Shown here one piece after another: positions 46,549-57,900 of a stretch of DNA of 64,000 nt. Within the stretch, counting starts at the first letter, position 1; each line of letters starts with the position of its first letter. The notes below the pieces were generated by a model. That model saw only the letters and a program-made list of their open reading frames with translations. It had not been told where the DNA came from and did no database searches. The DNA comes from Nipponacmea schrenckii. Its lineage: Eukaryota; Mollusca; Gastropoda; Lottiidae. The position numbers and the translations under genes were made by a program. The stretch lies in assembly GCA_030562195.1 (NCBI GenBank), contig JAUJPP010000007.1:25727769-25791768 (forward strand), in the 5' to 3' direction.

Positions 46549-48036
46549 TTAATACTTGGAACTGAAAGGTCGCTCGTTGAGGTTTCCCAATTTCTTGGTC
46601 TTAGATTGTTCACCGCAATGATTATAATAGTACTCTAGTTCAGATTCTATATCGACTTCTTCTGCTCCACCAGAAAGCATTGGGGGCATCGTTTTAGATT
46701 TTTTGATTACAATCTGATTAATTACTAAAGACAACACTGCAGTCATCCCAAATATCGTCTCCTGCATCTTTTCATTCACTTTATGAAAAAAATAATACAA
46801 ATTTAAGGGTTTCTCATAAAAATCCCATACACGCACGTCACTATTTTCTCTAGAAAATAATCTTAAAGGCACGTAAAATACAAAGGCTACTTCATCTAAG
46901 TTTAGATTTGGTTCAAAATCGTCTTTTATCATTCCAATAACTGGAACAACTGACGTCGCTGGAGAAGCATAAACTGGCGGTAAAATTCCTACTATTTCAA
47001 CGTTGTCCCGCCTTAACCCGATCTCTTCTTCCGCTTCACGTGTAGCAGTATCGACATCATCCTTGTCGCTTTGATCTTTTATTCCTCCGGGAAAAGATAC
47101 TGCCCCAGGATGGGTCCTTAGTTTACGTGACCGTTTTGTAAAAAGGAGATTAACTTCTCCATTCTTTACCATCAATGGAATAAGAACACTGGCTTGTCTC
47201 GTATGATCAAACCGGAAATCGTGGCGTTTTAAACCGGAAATGAATTCCATAATTGAAAACTTCACATTTTCCACAGTGTAGTTTCCTGATGGTGCCATAG
47301 CAAGTGTACTTTGTTTAGATATACTAAAATTGATCGGTTTTTTCAGCAATGTTTGTTCACTCATGAAATGATAAAAGTCAGAATACTCAGTCGGTGTCGA
47401 TTCTTGATCGGCCATGAGTTTTGGATAAGAAGATTTCTCATAAACAATTGCAGCTACCATTAGGCACAGGTGAGACGTTAATCCATAACACCACACGGAC
47501 GTAGAACTTGCGTTAAGTTTATAAAAGTATGTAATAATCTCTCGACCGTAATAGATATGCACTTCTTTCCGACAATTACTATAGTTCAGAAACTCAAATA
47601 AAGGAACACTAAATGCCTCATCGACTTCCCTTTTGTCAACAACTAGTTCAAAGTCACTTGGAATTAAGCCTATCACAGGAACCACAGAAAAACTAGGCAC
47701 AGTCCATGTCATCGGCAGCACATATAACACCTCGACGTCGCTTGGTGAGAGACCGATCTCTTCATGTGCTTCTCTTAGCGCTGTGTCTATGCTGGAAGCA
47801 TCTTCTTTCGATCTGACTCCGCCTGGGAATGCTACAAGACCCTTATGAGTCAAAGTGCTTTTAGAACGAATTGTTAAAAGAACATGAATAATTCCATTTT
47901 TAATGTATAATGGAATTAAAACACTTGATGCCGTCAAATGGGGGTAAATTTTCTCCTGCTGTCGAGGTGTTTCATTGAGTTTTCTGAACGTGGTTCTGAG
48001 ATAGTCCAGTTGTGATTGGGTATAAGCGTCCACCAT
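46549..48036 (-). CDS. Double Nudix hydrolase, CoA-diphosphatase (NUDT7/8) type
   Basis: A 495-residue protein encoded in one uninterrupted exon. It contains two Nudix domains of the CoA pyrophosphatase subfamily (NUDT7, NUDT8, bacterial NudL), which hydrolyse CoA or acyl-CoA to 3',5'-ADP and phosphopantetheine. Domain 1 (about residues 35-200) has HKGLVAFPGG (64-73) and LREAHEEIGL (87-96). Domain 2 (about 280-450) has LRTHPGAVSFPGG (306-318) and TREAEEEIGL (332-341). Both keep the LL-x-RS-x-L-x-H-x-G-x-V-x-FPGG signature of this subfamily and the metal-binding glutamates of the Nudix box. A linker of about 80 residues joins them. The C terminus is SSKY, not a canonical SKL peroxisomal signal. 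A splice acceptor (CCCATTTCAG) immediately precedes the ATG, so a 5' non-coding exon, or further coding sequence, exists upstream. Confidence 0.92.
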   Translation of the reverse strand: MVDAYTQSQLDYLRTTFRKLNETPRQQEKIYPHLTASSVLIPLYIKNGIIHVLLTIRSKSTLTHKGLVAFPGGVRSKEDASSIDTALREAHEEIGLSPSDVEVLYVLPMTWTVPSFSVVPVIGLIPSDFELVVDKREVDEAFSVPLFEFLNYSNCRKEVHIYYGREIITYFYKLNASSTSVWCYGLTSHLCLMVAAIVYEKSSYPKLMADQESTPTEYSDFYHFMSEQTLLKKPINFSISKQSTLAMAPSGNYTVENVKFSIMEFISGLKRHDFRFDHTRQASVLIPLMVKNGEVNLLFTKRSRKLRTHPGAVSFPGGIKDQSDKDDVDTATREAEEEIGLRRDNVEIVGILPPVYASPATSVVPVIGMIKDDFEPNLNLDEVAFVFYVPLRLFSRENSDVRVWDFYEKPLNLYYFFHKVNEKMQETIFGMTAVLSLVINQIVIKKSKTMPPMLSGGAEEVDIESELEYYYNHCGEQSKTKKLGNLNERPFSSKY

Positions 48037-48274
48037 CTGAAATGGGAAATAAACAATTATTATAGGAAAGGGAACTTTAAATTTGGCAATTTAGCGTGTG
48101 GGTTCGATGAAGGGTTCGATTGACTTAATTTGTCAATTTCATTTCCGAGATAGGGCTATCAATTTTCATATAGCAAATTTAGGTTGATTGCAAGTCAATC
48201 GATTTTTTTTCTTTAATTTCCAATTGCTGAGTTACTTCCCTTTATTACGTTAAACAAATATGGCGGTAACACTG

Positions 48275-48545
48275 GGGAACTGAACTGAACGACTGCCACA
48301 AATGATAACCATGCTGCCCTCTCCATGGTGGTCATCTTAGCAACAAACTGATCATCACAAATGAGGGTTAGAATCCGTGGGCCATTAAACACCTGATTTG
48401 ATCTTCAGATCTTCTGTGATGATGTGTTGGACACATTCGCCTTTGGTATTTAGTGCCTTTACCAATTGTTTCATCAAACCTAATTTTACGTGGAGAGGAG
48501 GAAAGATGATCCTTCGCTCTTCACAATTGGGTCGTATGTGATATT
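48275..48545 (-). pseudogene. Decayed mobile-element-derived gene fragment
   Basis: On the minus strand the frame reads RRIIFPPLHVKLGLMKQLVK, ALNTKGECVQHI and IKSGV. After a one-base frameshift near 48388 it continues FNGPRILTLICDDQF and MERAAWLSF. I recall this PPLHIKLGLMK-FVKA...G-F-GPQI-L order from a widespread family of repeated, apparently transposon-borne proteins in arthropods and molluscs, whose function I do not know. The frameshift and upstream stop codons show it is dead. Upstream remnants (DWVQKDLP) extend to about 48605. Confidence 0.5.
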
Positions 48546-50276
48546 TGGCTTGCTTGCTTCAAGCGTAAAACGAGTAGGTAAGTCCTTCTGGACCCAGTCT
48601 ACACAAATGACCCAGTTGTGCTCACGATATCCATGACCAGTCTGATGTCATAATAGTCTTCTCAAAAATGCACTGAATGCCCAATAGCCACTACCCCATA
48701 AACATTGCCCATTAGATAAGAGAACACCCTTTAGACTGCGTTTAAATCTGTCTAAAAAAAGTCTCCATTCTTTTAGGACAATTTTAAGGAACACCCAGTT
48801 CATTTAGAAGCCCTTGGATATCATGGCAGTAAATAAACTGTCTTCTTATATATGGTTTATTTATTTCACATCAAATTCAATCGGATGTAAAAAAAAATGA
48901 TTCACAGTGTAATATTGCAGTGGTCTGAGTAGGTGAATCAACCGCAAGTGACATGCTGCGGACCTTTTATTCATTGAATACATAAAGTATGATGTCCCTA
49001 AAAGTTGAAAAGCTTCGTTGCTAATAATAACTATGAATTGGATATGCTTGAAAGGCTCTTTAGTAATAATGAGTTGAGTGCATTCTGACATTCGAGAAGC
49101 CTAATTAGAGCTTCAGAGCAAATGATTCAATATGCCAAAGAGAATTTCGACTCTCAATATTTTAAATAGGTAAAGACAGATCGGGAAGGCGTGAAATTAG
49201 GAACTAATCCCCCCACCTTGTTTAATGATCCAATGATCCATAGATCGACTTGCCTTAAAATCCCCTCCTTTCCCTCCAAACTGACTGCCAAACATAAAGG
49301 TCTGTTGTTGTGGTGAGCACGAAACTTCGCCATAACTACAATATATTTTGGTATGACCAATTAACTATCTAGACTGACAACTTGACAACAGGGTTGATTG
49401 AGGGCAATATTTCAGCTTATGTTAAGATTGGTACAAGCGATTGGACCTTCCTAATCCCCAACCCCAAAATACCTGTATTGGCAGGTCTTCGTTGATGAAG
49501 TTGGCAATATTCCTTGTGTTCAATTGGGATTGTTTCACGTCTTACAATCTGAAACGACGGTGTTAAAATGAATGAAAATTGAGGTGTTTTTGCCCTTTGG
49601 ACTGACGTCAAGATGGGATATTTGTTATCGGTCGATAAAGAAACGTAGGGGAGATTACTGCTCTGATCAGCTGATCTCAGTCTATATCGTAAGTTATCTT
49701 GATAGGAATGTATGCCCTGATAAAAATAACAAGTCTTCTCGAAAATAGATAAAAGAAAAAGAAATATCACTGTGGATCAATATATAGATTAAAACAAGTA
49801 AATTTGCAGTCTTTCTCTAAAGATACACTTGACTAAATAAATCTGTTTAAAACTATAACCAAACAACGCTCAAGTCTGAAATAATATATGTTTTAAATTG
49901 CGTTTTAATTTTATTCTTATATCTATATCAATGTAAAAAGCTAAAAAGATCCCCTACAGACCATAAACAGACCACAAAGTTGTCAAAATACTAATAATTA
50001 ATGGGATCTCAAGGGATACAGTAGATAATAGACGTCTTAATGAAGGATTATCTAATAATATCCGGTCAATTATTTCATACCAAATAGATCACAAAACATA
50101 TTTTTGTTACCGATATTAGGCTACTTAAAATTCTGATATTACCCAGAAGGGATGGGACAGATAAAATTGTTGGAAACCTTATATTCTATATTCCCGCATC
50201 GCGTCCCCTTCAAGTACAGGAATATTCCAAGAAAGTGAGACTTGACATTCAGATGAAGTTATTCTTGTCATTCACA

Positions 50277-50279
50277 TAC

Positions 50280-50313
<34 letters not shown>

Positions 50314-50326
50314 TAGATAGATAGAT

Positions 50327-50375
<49 letters not shown>
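50277..50375. repeat. GATA microsatellite
   Basis: About 24 tandem TAGA/GATA units, with two short TATAGA interruptions near 50311 and 50328. Confidence 0.97.
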
Positions 50376-50770
50376 GTGTGGGTCTTGACAAACAAATTTT
50401 TATGGGTCTTGAAATCCAGATGGGTTAAGGGTCTTGACATCTGATTGGGCTATAGTCTTGACATTCACAGGACGTAACCTGTCTCTCGAATTGGCTTCTA
50501 TTCTCAGCAGGAGTGTCTTGACATTCAAGAATATCAATTGGTACCTTCATAGAAGTTTTAAGTTTCCAGCCTGACACCGTACCACACACCATACTTTATC
50601 TTTTGATGCAGTCAACATGTTTTGTGTATGATATATTGCAATATGTCCTTGAAAATATCAAATGAGCCTATCCCACTTAACAATAAACATGACCCGGAGG
50701 TCTAACAAACAGCATTGTCAGCTATCTAAATTAAATAAACACTGAAAGGAACATGAAACCATGCATTCAT

Positions 50771-52720
50771 AAAGATAGCTTGCCAGGCAAGGTAATATAC
50801 GCCCACTGGCAGAATTTATTTCAAATAAAAACTTTTCAGTAAGGTTACAATAAGTGGAATGAAATATTCAACCTTCCAACCTATTTTTTTCTAGGGTCTC
50901 TAGTTTCATTAAAAACCGTCAAGAATTGTACCTAATAACAACTCATTAAATATTTTTCGGTATTTTTATGATTTGCAATAGGGTTCACCCTTAATAATAT
51001 TTTGATATTTTTAATTCTTAAAAAAATTCTTTTCAAAAACAAGGTCAATAACTTGTAATAAATATTTTTCGATTTTCAATAGGGTTCATCCTTGGGAGAC
51101 AACAAATAACACAGCCAAGTGACATCAAAATCCATTAAAAAATTCTCTTTCTAGAGTGTTTACAAGCTAAAATTGAACGTGTTTTCAAGAACAAGGGCTA
51201 TAACTGACACTAAATATTTCTATTTATTTGATTTATAAAAGGGTTCATCCTTGTGTAAAAACAAATACTCAAGCCAAAGTTAATCAAAATCCATTAAGAA
51301 TAGTTCTTTCTAGAATGTTTACAAGCTAAAATTGAATGCGTTTTTAAGAACAAGGGCAGTAACTCATACTAAAATGTTTTTCGATTTCGCTGATTTTCAA
51401 TGGGGTTCATCCTTGAGTTATAACACACTCTCACACCAAGTTGTTTCATCGAAATCCATCAAGAATTGTGCCATGTAGAGTGTTTACGAGACAAAAATCG
51501 AACGCGTTTAAAAGAACAAGGGCACTAATTCATATTAGATATATTTTGATATTTTTAATTTTCAATTAGGCTCATTCCTTGCGATATCCAAAAATTTCAG
51601 TGAGTTTTGTCAACATTGGTCATGAATTGTACCTTCTAGAGTGTTTATTAGCCAAAAAGTTAACTCCGTTTTCAAACACAAGGGCAATAACTGACACTAA
51701 ATATATTTCGATTTATTTGATTTTCAAAAAGGTTCATCCTTGGGTAAAAACAAATACTCAAGCCAAGTTTTATCAAAATCCATTAAGAATTGTTCTTTCT
51801 AGAGTGTTTACAAGCTAAAATTGAACGCGTTTTCAAACACAAGGGCAATAACTGATACTAATTATTTTTCGATTTAATTGAATTTCAATAGGGTTCATCC
51901 TTAGGTGATTACAAATACTCATGCCAAGTTATGTCAAAATCGCTCAAAAATTGTGACTTGTAGAGTGTTTACAAGGCAAAAATCCAACACATTTTATAGA
52001 ACAAGGGCAATAATTCCTATTAAATATATTTCGATATGTGCTATTTTCAAAAGGGTTCATTCTTGGGTGATATTAAACAATTTCAGCAAGTTTCGTCAAA
52101 ATCGGTCAATAACTGTGCTTTGTAGAGTGTTTACAAGCTAAAAATTGAACGCGTTTTTCAAAAACAAGGGCAATAACTGATATTAATTTTTTTTCGATTA
52201 GACTGGTATCCAATAGGCTTCATCCTTGGGTGATAACAATTACTCAGGCCAAGTTTCATTAAAATCCATTAAAAATTGTTCTCTCAAGAGTGTTTACAAG
52301 CTAAAATTGAACGCGTTTTCAAGAACAAGGGCAATAACTCATACTAAATGTTTTTCGATTTCGCTGATTTTCGATAGGGTTTATCCTTGAGTTATAACAT
52401 ACTCTCACACCAAGTTTCATCAAAATCGGTCAAGAATTGCACGTTGTAGAGTGTTTACGAGCCATTCAAGAACAAGGGCACAAACTCATACTAATTTTTT
52501 TCCGATTTCGCTGCTCAATAGGGTTCATCCTTGCGTGATCATAAACACTCATATTAAGTTTCATCTAAATCCGTCAAGAATTACACCGTGTAGAGTGTTT
52601 ACAAGCAATTGTGGACGGACGGACGGACCGACGGACGGACGGACGGACCGACCGACGGACGGACGGACGGATGTGGGTGACGACAATATACGCCCCCCAT
52701 TTCATGTGGGCGTATAAAAA
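50771..52720 (-). mobile_element. Helentron-like composite element B
   Basis: In reverse orientation this copy has the same ends as element A: AAAGATAGCTTGCCAGGCAA, TATACGCCCACTGGC on the left, and a GGAC/CGGA tract (52612-52672), then TATACGCCCCCCATTTCATG, TGGGCGTATA on the right. Between them are about ten units of roughly 160 bases, each with GGGTTCATCCTTGGGTGAT, CAAGTTTCATCAAAATC, AGAGTGTTTACAAGCTAAAA, TTGAACGCGTTTTC and AACAAGGGCAATAACTCATA. The cores are related to those of A mainly through a GATGAAACTTGG-type block. No transposase frame. Confidence 0.7.
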
Positions 52721-54908
52721 TCGGTCTTATAATATGGGAATGTCGTATTATTCACTGCAGTTAGTACGTGTAGGCTAGTTATGTTCCATTCAGAACAAGG
52801 AAACGAAACCAGATTCGCCACCTCAACTTTAAAAACAGATTCAATATCCAATAAAATACAACTAAGATTGCAGTATAAAATATGAGTCTCCTTGTAAATT
52901 TATTACTCACATAGATGTGTTTAAATCTAAGACGGATTAAACGTATTCGGATAATTGTTTTGTGTCTAAGGCAAAATGTTACTTTTGAATTAATTGCGAT
53001 TTTAATCCACAGATTCGGAAAACTGATTTTCTCATTCGCTATAGATCTTTAGTGTCATGTGCAATTGAAGTTAAACTCGTGAATAATAAACGGATTTTAA
53101 CATTCCAATTAATAGACGTCATAGTATATAATAAATATATATTATTGTAATAAGGCCAAATAGCAAACGTAAATTACTACAAGGTAGGGTATATTATACA
53201 AGGTATATTATACAAGGTTAGCTTACTTTCCTGACGTGGGTTACAATTACATGTACATGTATTACAGTTCACCCCCCATTTTAAAACTATACTGTCAGCT
53301 TCGGGACAAGTTGCAATAATGTCAAAACCTTCCCGGCTTGGGAACTGTGGAGTTGATCAGTTAGAATTCAGATTATTCCGATTTGGATCATATGCTTGGT
53401 TGGATTTAAACAAAAAAAATTATACCCAAATGGTTATTTAAATACTTGAAGTGAGCCCAGTTCGAAATAATTACCTCTATTACAGTCCCTTATAGCTATT
53501 TTCACATTATTTTGTCAGAGCAACAATTATGGGCTAGAATAGAGACGGATGTTTCGGACTAACTTTGTCCAGACGAAAAGAAAATACACTGTGATAATAA
53601 AAAACTTATCACTTTGAAATGACTAATTGTCAAAAATAAGCTACACATATTGAATAGCCATCGACGCGTGTTTTTGTATCTAACCCTATCATCAGTGGAA
53701 AGTTCCCCTTCTTTAGCCTTGGGGACACGTAATGCTATGTCAGCAATTTAGCTGAATACTATACTTGAAGCGACTGTAAATAGGCAAACTGAATCAATGC
53801 GTTGAGTGTTAACGATACGCATTTAAATTTTTTTTAAATTTAAAGGGTTAATAATAAGAGATTTATTATTCAAAATTAAAAAAAAATATAAACCTGTCAA
53901 AAGAACCCCCAACGTGAACAATAAATGAATTTTCATGGCAACTGGGCGAGGCTTTCCGTCTAGATGTCTAGATATTTTGATATAATGATACTTTGATTCT
54001 GTAATTCTTCAACCATAAAGTTAATTTTGACAAAGTTTTAAACATAGAATATCAAAAACATTATTTCATTCAAGAAAAATAATACTAAATATGAGGCTAC
54101 AGCCTATAAAAAATGGACATCGTCCAAGATTCGTCGACCAATGCTTGTTAAAATTGGCCCAGTGTAAAGCTTACATGTAATCTCATATAGTGTTTCTGAA
54201 GAGGAACTGCATTTCTACTAGGTTTTAAAAGCAATTTAGGATTTAAATAATAAGTATCTGTGACACTTGTAGAAGTACAAAGGAAAAACAATGATATTTT
54301 TCAACGTGGGATTGGTAAAAAATATCACTTCAAGATTATTCGATTTTAATTCATTCAATGTCCAGTGTGAAGTTACTCGTGAACAATAGAATACAATGTA
54401 TACGTGTGGTTGACATATTAGCTTTTAATTTATGGTGAGCGAATTAAAAGTATAGTTTATACAGTAGTGCAGTGATAGTCTATGCGTATGTGTTCAGCGT
54501 AAATTACTATGACAGTATACCAGCAAATACTATATAGTCAATGTGAAGTAATGAGGTAATTTCTAAGAATTTCACTTGAACACGGGTTTATATTGGGCAA
54601 TACAATAAAAGTACTAAACGGAATTCCCAATATATACGATTACGTAATGTGTATACAAAAATATTCACCTTCCATTGATTATCATTCAATATGATCGAAT
54701 ACTGATATATGATTGGACACTGGGTGAATAATTAACCAATGAAAATACCGTCCGTATTCACACTGGATTCTTACCAACCTCAATGTATTTAGAGGCACTG
54801 AGGACAAAACACATCTGTAATGTTACTCCGCTGTATCAATGAATTTCGGTTTAAAAAGAAGTTCAGAAGAAACGGCATCAACCCCAAAAGACATACAAAC
54901 GAGAAGGA

Positions 54909-54981
54909 ATGCCATCGGATCATATAATTAAATTGGACATGAGTGAAACTGACGAAAAAAGCCACAATTTCCCAAAACAAG
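54909..54981 (+). CDS. First coding exon of the right-end gene
   Basis: Encodes 24 residues (MPSDHIIKLDMSETDEK, then SHNFPKQ) and the first base of the next codon, with donor CAAG|GTACGT. Its phase fits the acceptor at 60946. Linking it across a 6-kb intron rests on phase and the plausible start only. Confidence 0.6.
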
Positions 54982-57900
54982 GTACGTTATTTTCCAAGAT
55001 GGCGCACATAAAATATTTTCTCCCGTCAGTCATTGTTGCCGCACTACTTTCTCTGATATGTTGAAAGATTGCGTCACGACTCTAACGGGGCTTGAAGATG
55101 GCAGTTGACCAGTGAAATAGGGTCACCTGACAAAGATTCAAGTTCATTAAAATCTAAAAAGATCTCAAATGCCCTCAATTGTCACGAATTAAGTTTTCTA
55201 TTGAGGCGGAAGCGTAGACACTCCATATTTGGAATGGTGTCATTATAACACAAAATGAGCCTAAAACCCAATTTTGTGCTACCGGTTTGTGCCTGCACTA
55301 TTTATATATGCCAAACATAAGCTTGTTTGTGGACTTTTAAAGAGGTATTACCTTGATTAATTCTGCTGTTTCTGAAACGATGTGGCTCTTGTAATCATCA
55401 TAAAAAAGGTCAAGGGCGGTCACGTGTCCTGGTTGAAATTGGGTCAACTGGCTCAGTAGGGGAGAGTACCGAAATCTTGACCTATTTAAAAGAGGTGTGA
55501 TTTGCCGACCTTTGCATTTTTCCAAAGAAGTGTCTAAATTAAATTCAGGAATGGGAATTAGGCTTTGAAATGCTTCTTGATGAATTCTTATTTTTGTTCC
55601 CATTTTGAAAAGGTTTTATGCCATACCAAATGGGCATATTAAAAATGTTCCATAAGTGGGCCAAGGGGGTATAGAGCTGATTGTAACCACCCCTTTAGTT
55701 GACATACTTATATTAAAACATAAGAAATGTTTGAATAGGTTTATGACATTGTGACAAACTTGAAATAGATTAATCAAGGCTTTTTTTGACAGACTGTTTT
55801 ATATACATGTAAGTTTTGGTGTTGTTGTTTCTGTAAAATTACTTAACATTACCTAAGTATGTGTGTTTGACTCTTCTTACAGCAGTAGGCCTATATAGAC
55901 CTAAAGAGAATAATTCTAGTCAGGTATCTTAGCCAATTTTGAAATTGTAGTCTGCTATTCTAGCCAATTTTGATGAATTGAGTAAATTAAGAAATCTTTA
56001 ATATCAGACTTCAGAATAGAAGATTAAATTTGTCTCATAGAATATATTTTGTATATTTCTATAGATTTAGATATAACAATTTAACCTGAAGGAAAGATCT
56101 ATATAATGATGTTTTTCATTCTCATTATAGGCATATTCTATAGACATATTCTATTCATTTTGACAATGAGACCTTTAAATAAATTCCATGCATCCTTTCA
56201 AACTCATGCCCAGTTGACAAACACAACCACATAATTGTATGTCACACTTTTGCAAGAGGGTTGGAAAGATGAAAGATCTTATAAAAATAGTAAAAAAGGA
56301 GTGGCTAGGCCATTAGGAGTACCGTTATAGGAGGGTCATTTTCCACCCAAAGAAAAATTGTCTGCATACTCAATTTATACCCTCACTTTATATGTTCTCA
56401 AAGTTTAAAAAAAATGATATTTTACAATTTTACTTCAAAATATTTGTCACAATGGACTAAATCAATCCAATATTTTGAAGAATTATTTTAACCTACAGGC
56501 GACTTAGACTTCCAGTCTTGACTGGACTATGTATGTGGGGATGTTTCTCTTTAAGACTCTGAATGAAGGAAGCATAGATCAGGCTTGTGATTTTGTTATG
56601 GAAGAAACGTCTGAAGTATGAATATGGAAAATCAATGTGGAAACATATCTATTCTAAAAGTGTCTGTATCTTGAAATGTTTGGAATGACAATTATTTCTA
56701 TGATTATTGATTTTAAGGGAATTGATAATAGCTTCAAGACGCCAGACAATTTATTTCTCCTCATTTCAATGAACACATTTTTTGTTCTTAGTTTGGAACA
56801 ACAAAGCATGGGAAGCAGAGTCGGGTACATAATGGAGGCTGAAATTTTACTAACTCTTCACAGGCTGGACACATGGGACAGCTTTTACTTATTTAGCATA
56901 AACTTTTGAAAATGGTACAGCATAGTCACAGACTCATCTCCTCTGCTATGCTATGCATAATCACACAGACTTATCTTTTAACATCATGTATCTCATTTTG
57001 GGAAATATATATCAAAGTGCAGTCATATCTGCAGTATGATGTTTAAAACTTTTCACACTTGCATTAAGCAAGGAATGATAGTTGATTTTGCAAAAGAGGA
57101 AGGACATAAACTAGATTGTAATATGGTTGTCTTTTGATATAGTTGGGCAATGCATCTAAAGGTACAGTGATAAAGGTAAAATTTTGTTAGTTCTATATAG
57201 AAGTTAAAAGTGCCCCTGATACACTTAAAAGACTAGAAATATCTCTTCATGAAGTTAGTTTCCTTAGAGTACTTTCTAATACCAATGACCTTTTTATATT
57301 GACTACTATAACTGTCATAAAAGAATGTTTCTATTGAGTCATTTCAAGAGATCACCATGACCCACATACCTGAATATTTCTTTTCATGGTTATAACTTTT
57401 TTGTTAATATGAAAGGGATACAGTCCTTGATATATTAGATTGGACAGATTACAAGTTTGATTCAGAACTTTTAAAAGGCTTATCCTTTAGAAATGTGTAA
57501 TAATTTATTGTTGATTTATGAAAATTTGTATGATGTTAGCTTTATATTTTTGCTGACTTAGTGGGAACTTTCATTAAAATTATGCTTTTAGTTAGGTGGA
57601 ACAGTATTATGAATATAGTACTCATTCCTTCAATTTTTTTTCTTGTTTTTTTGAGGGAGTGGGGCTTGTTCCCCCTACCCTCCCCTCTGCCTGTCTGGAG
57701 CTGCCAGTGATTGTAACAGCCTGTTAATGTAATAAAAAGATTACTAGATAACTAGTATATTTGACATAATCAAAATATATATATCTGCATTTATTCAAAT
57801 TGAATGAGCTTAGACCAGCAGTTGTATATCGTTAGGTCAGATATAAAGTGAATTATGTTTCTTAATGTATTAATATCGAATTCATCATTGCACACTGCAT

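Larger units (their letters stand above)
48037..54908. other. Intergenic region between the Nudix gene and the right-end gene
   Basis: The two genes are divergent, so both promoters should be here. Contents I can name: the decayed mobile-element gene (48275-48545), the GATA microsatellite (50277-50375) and Helentron-like element B (50771-52720). The stretch 52721-54908 is AT-rich and featureless to me, except that 54720-54980 carries the 5' exon of the right-end gene. Open frames at 49154-49770 on the minus strand are not recognisable. Confidence 0.5.

Noticed and set aside
51579..52717. Several plus-strand open frames
   Set aside because: They arise from the tandem core units of the Helentron-like element and the GGAC tract and repeat with the units.
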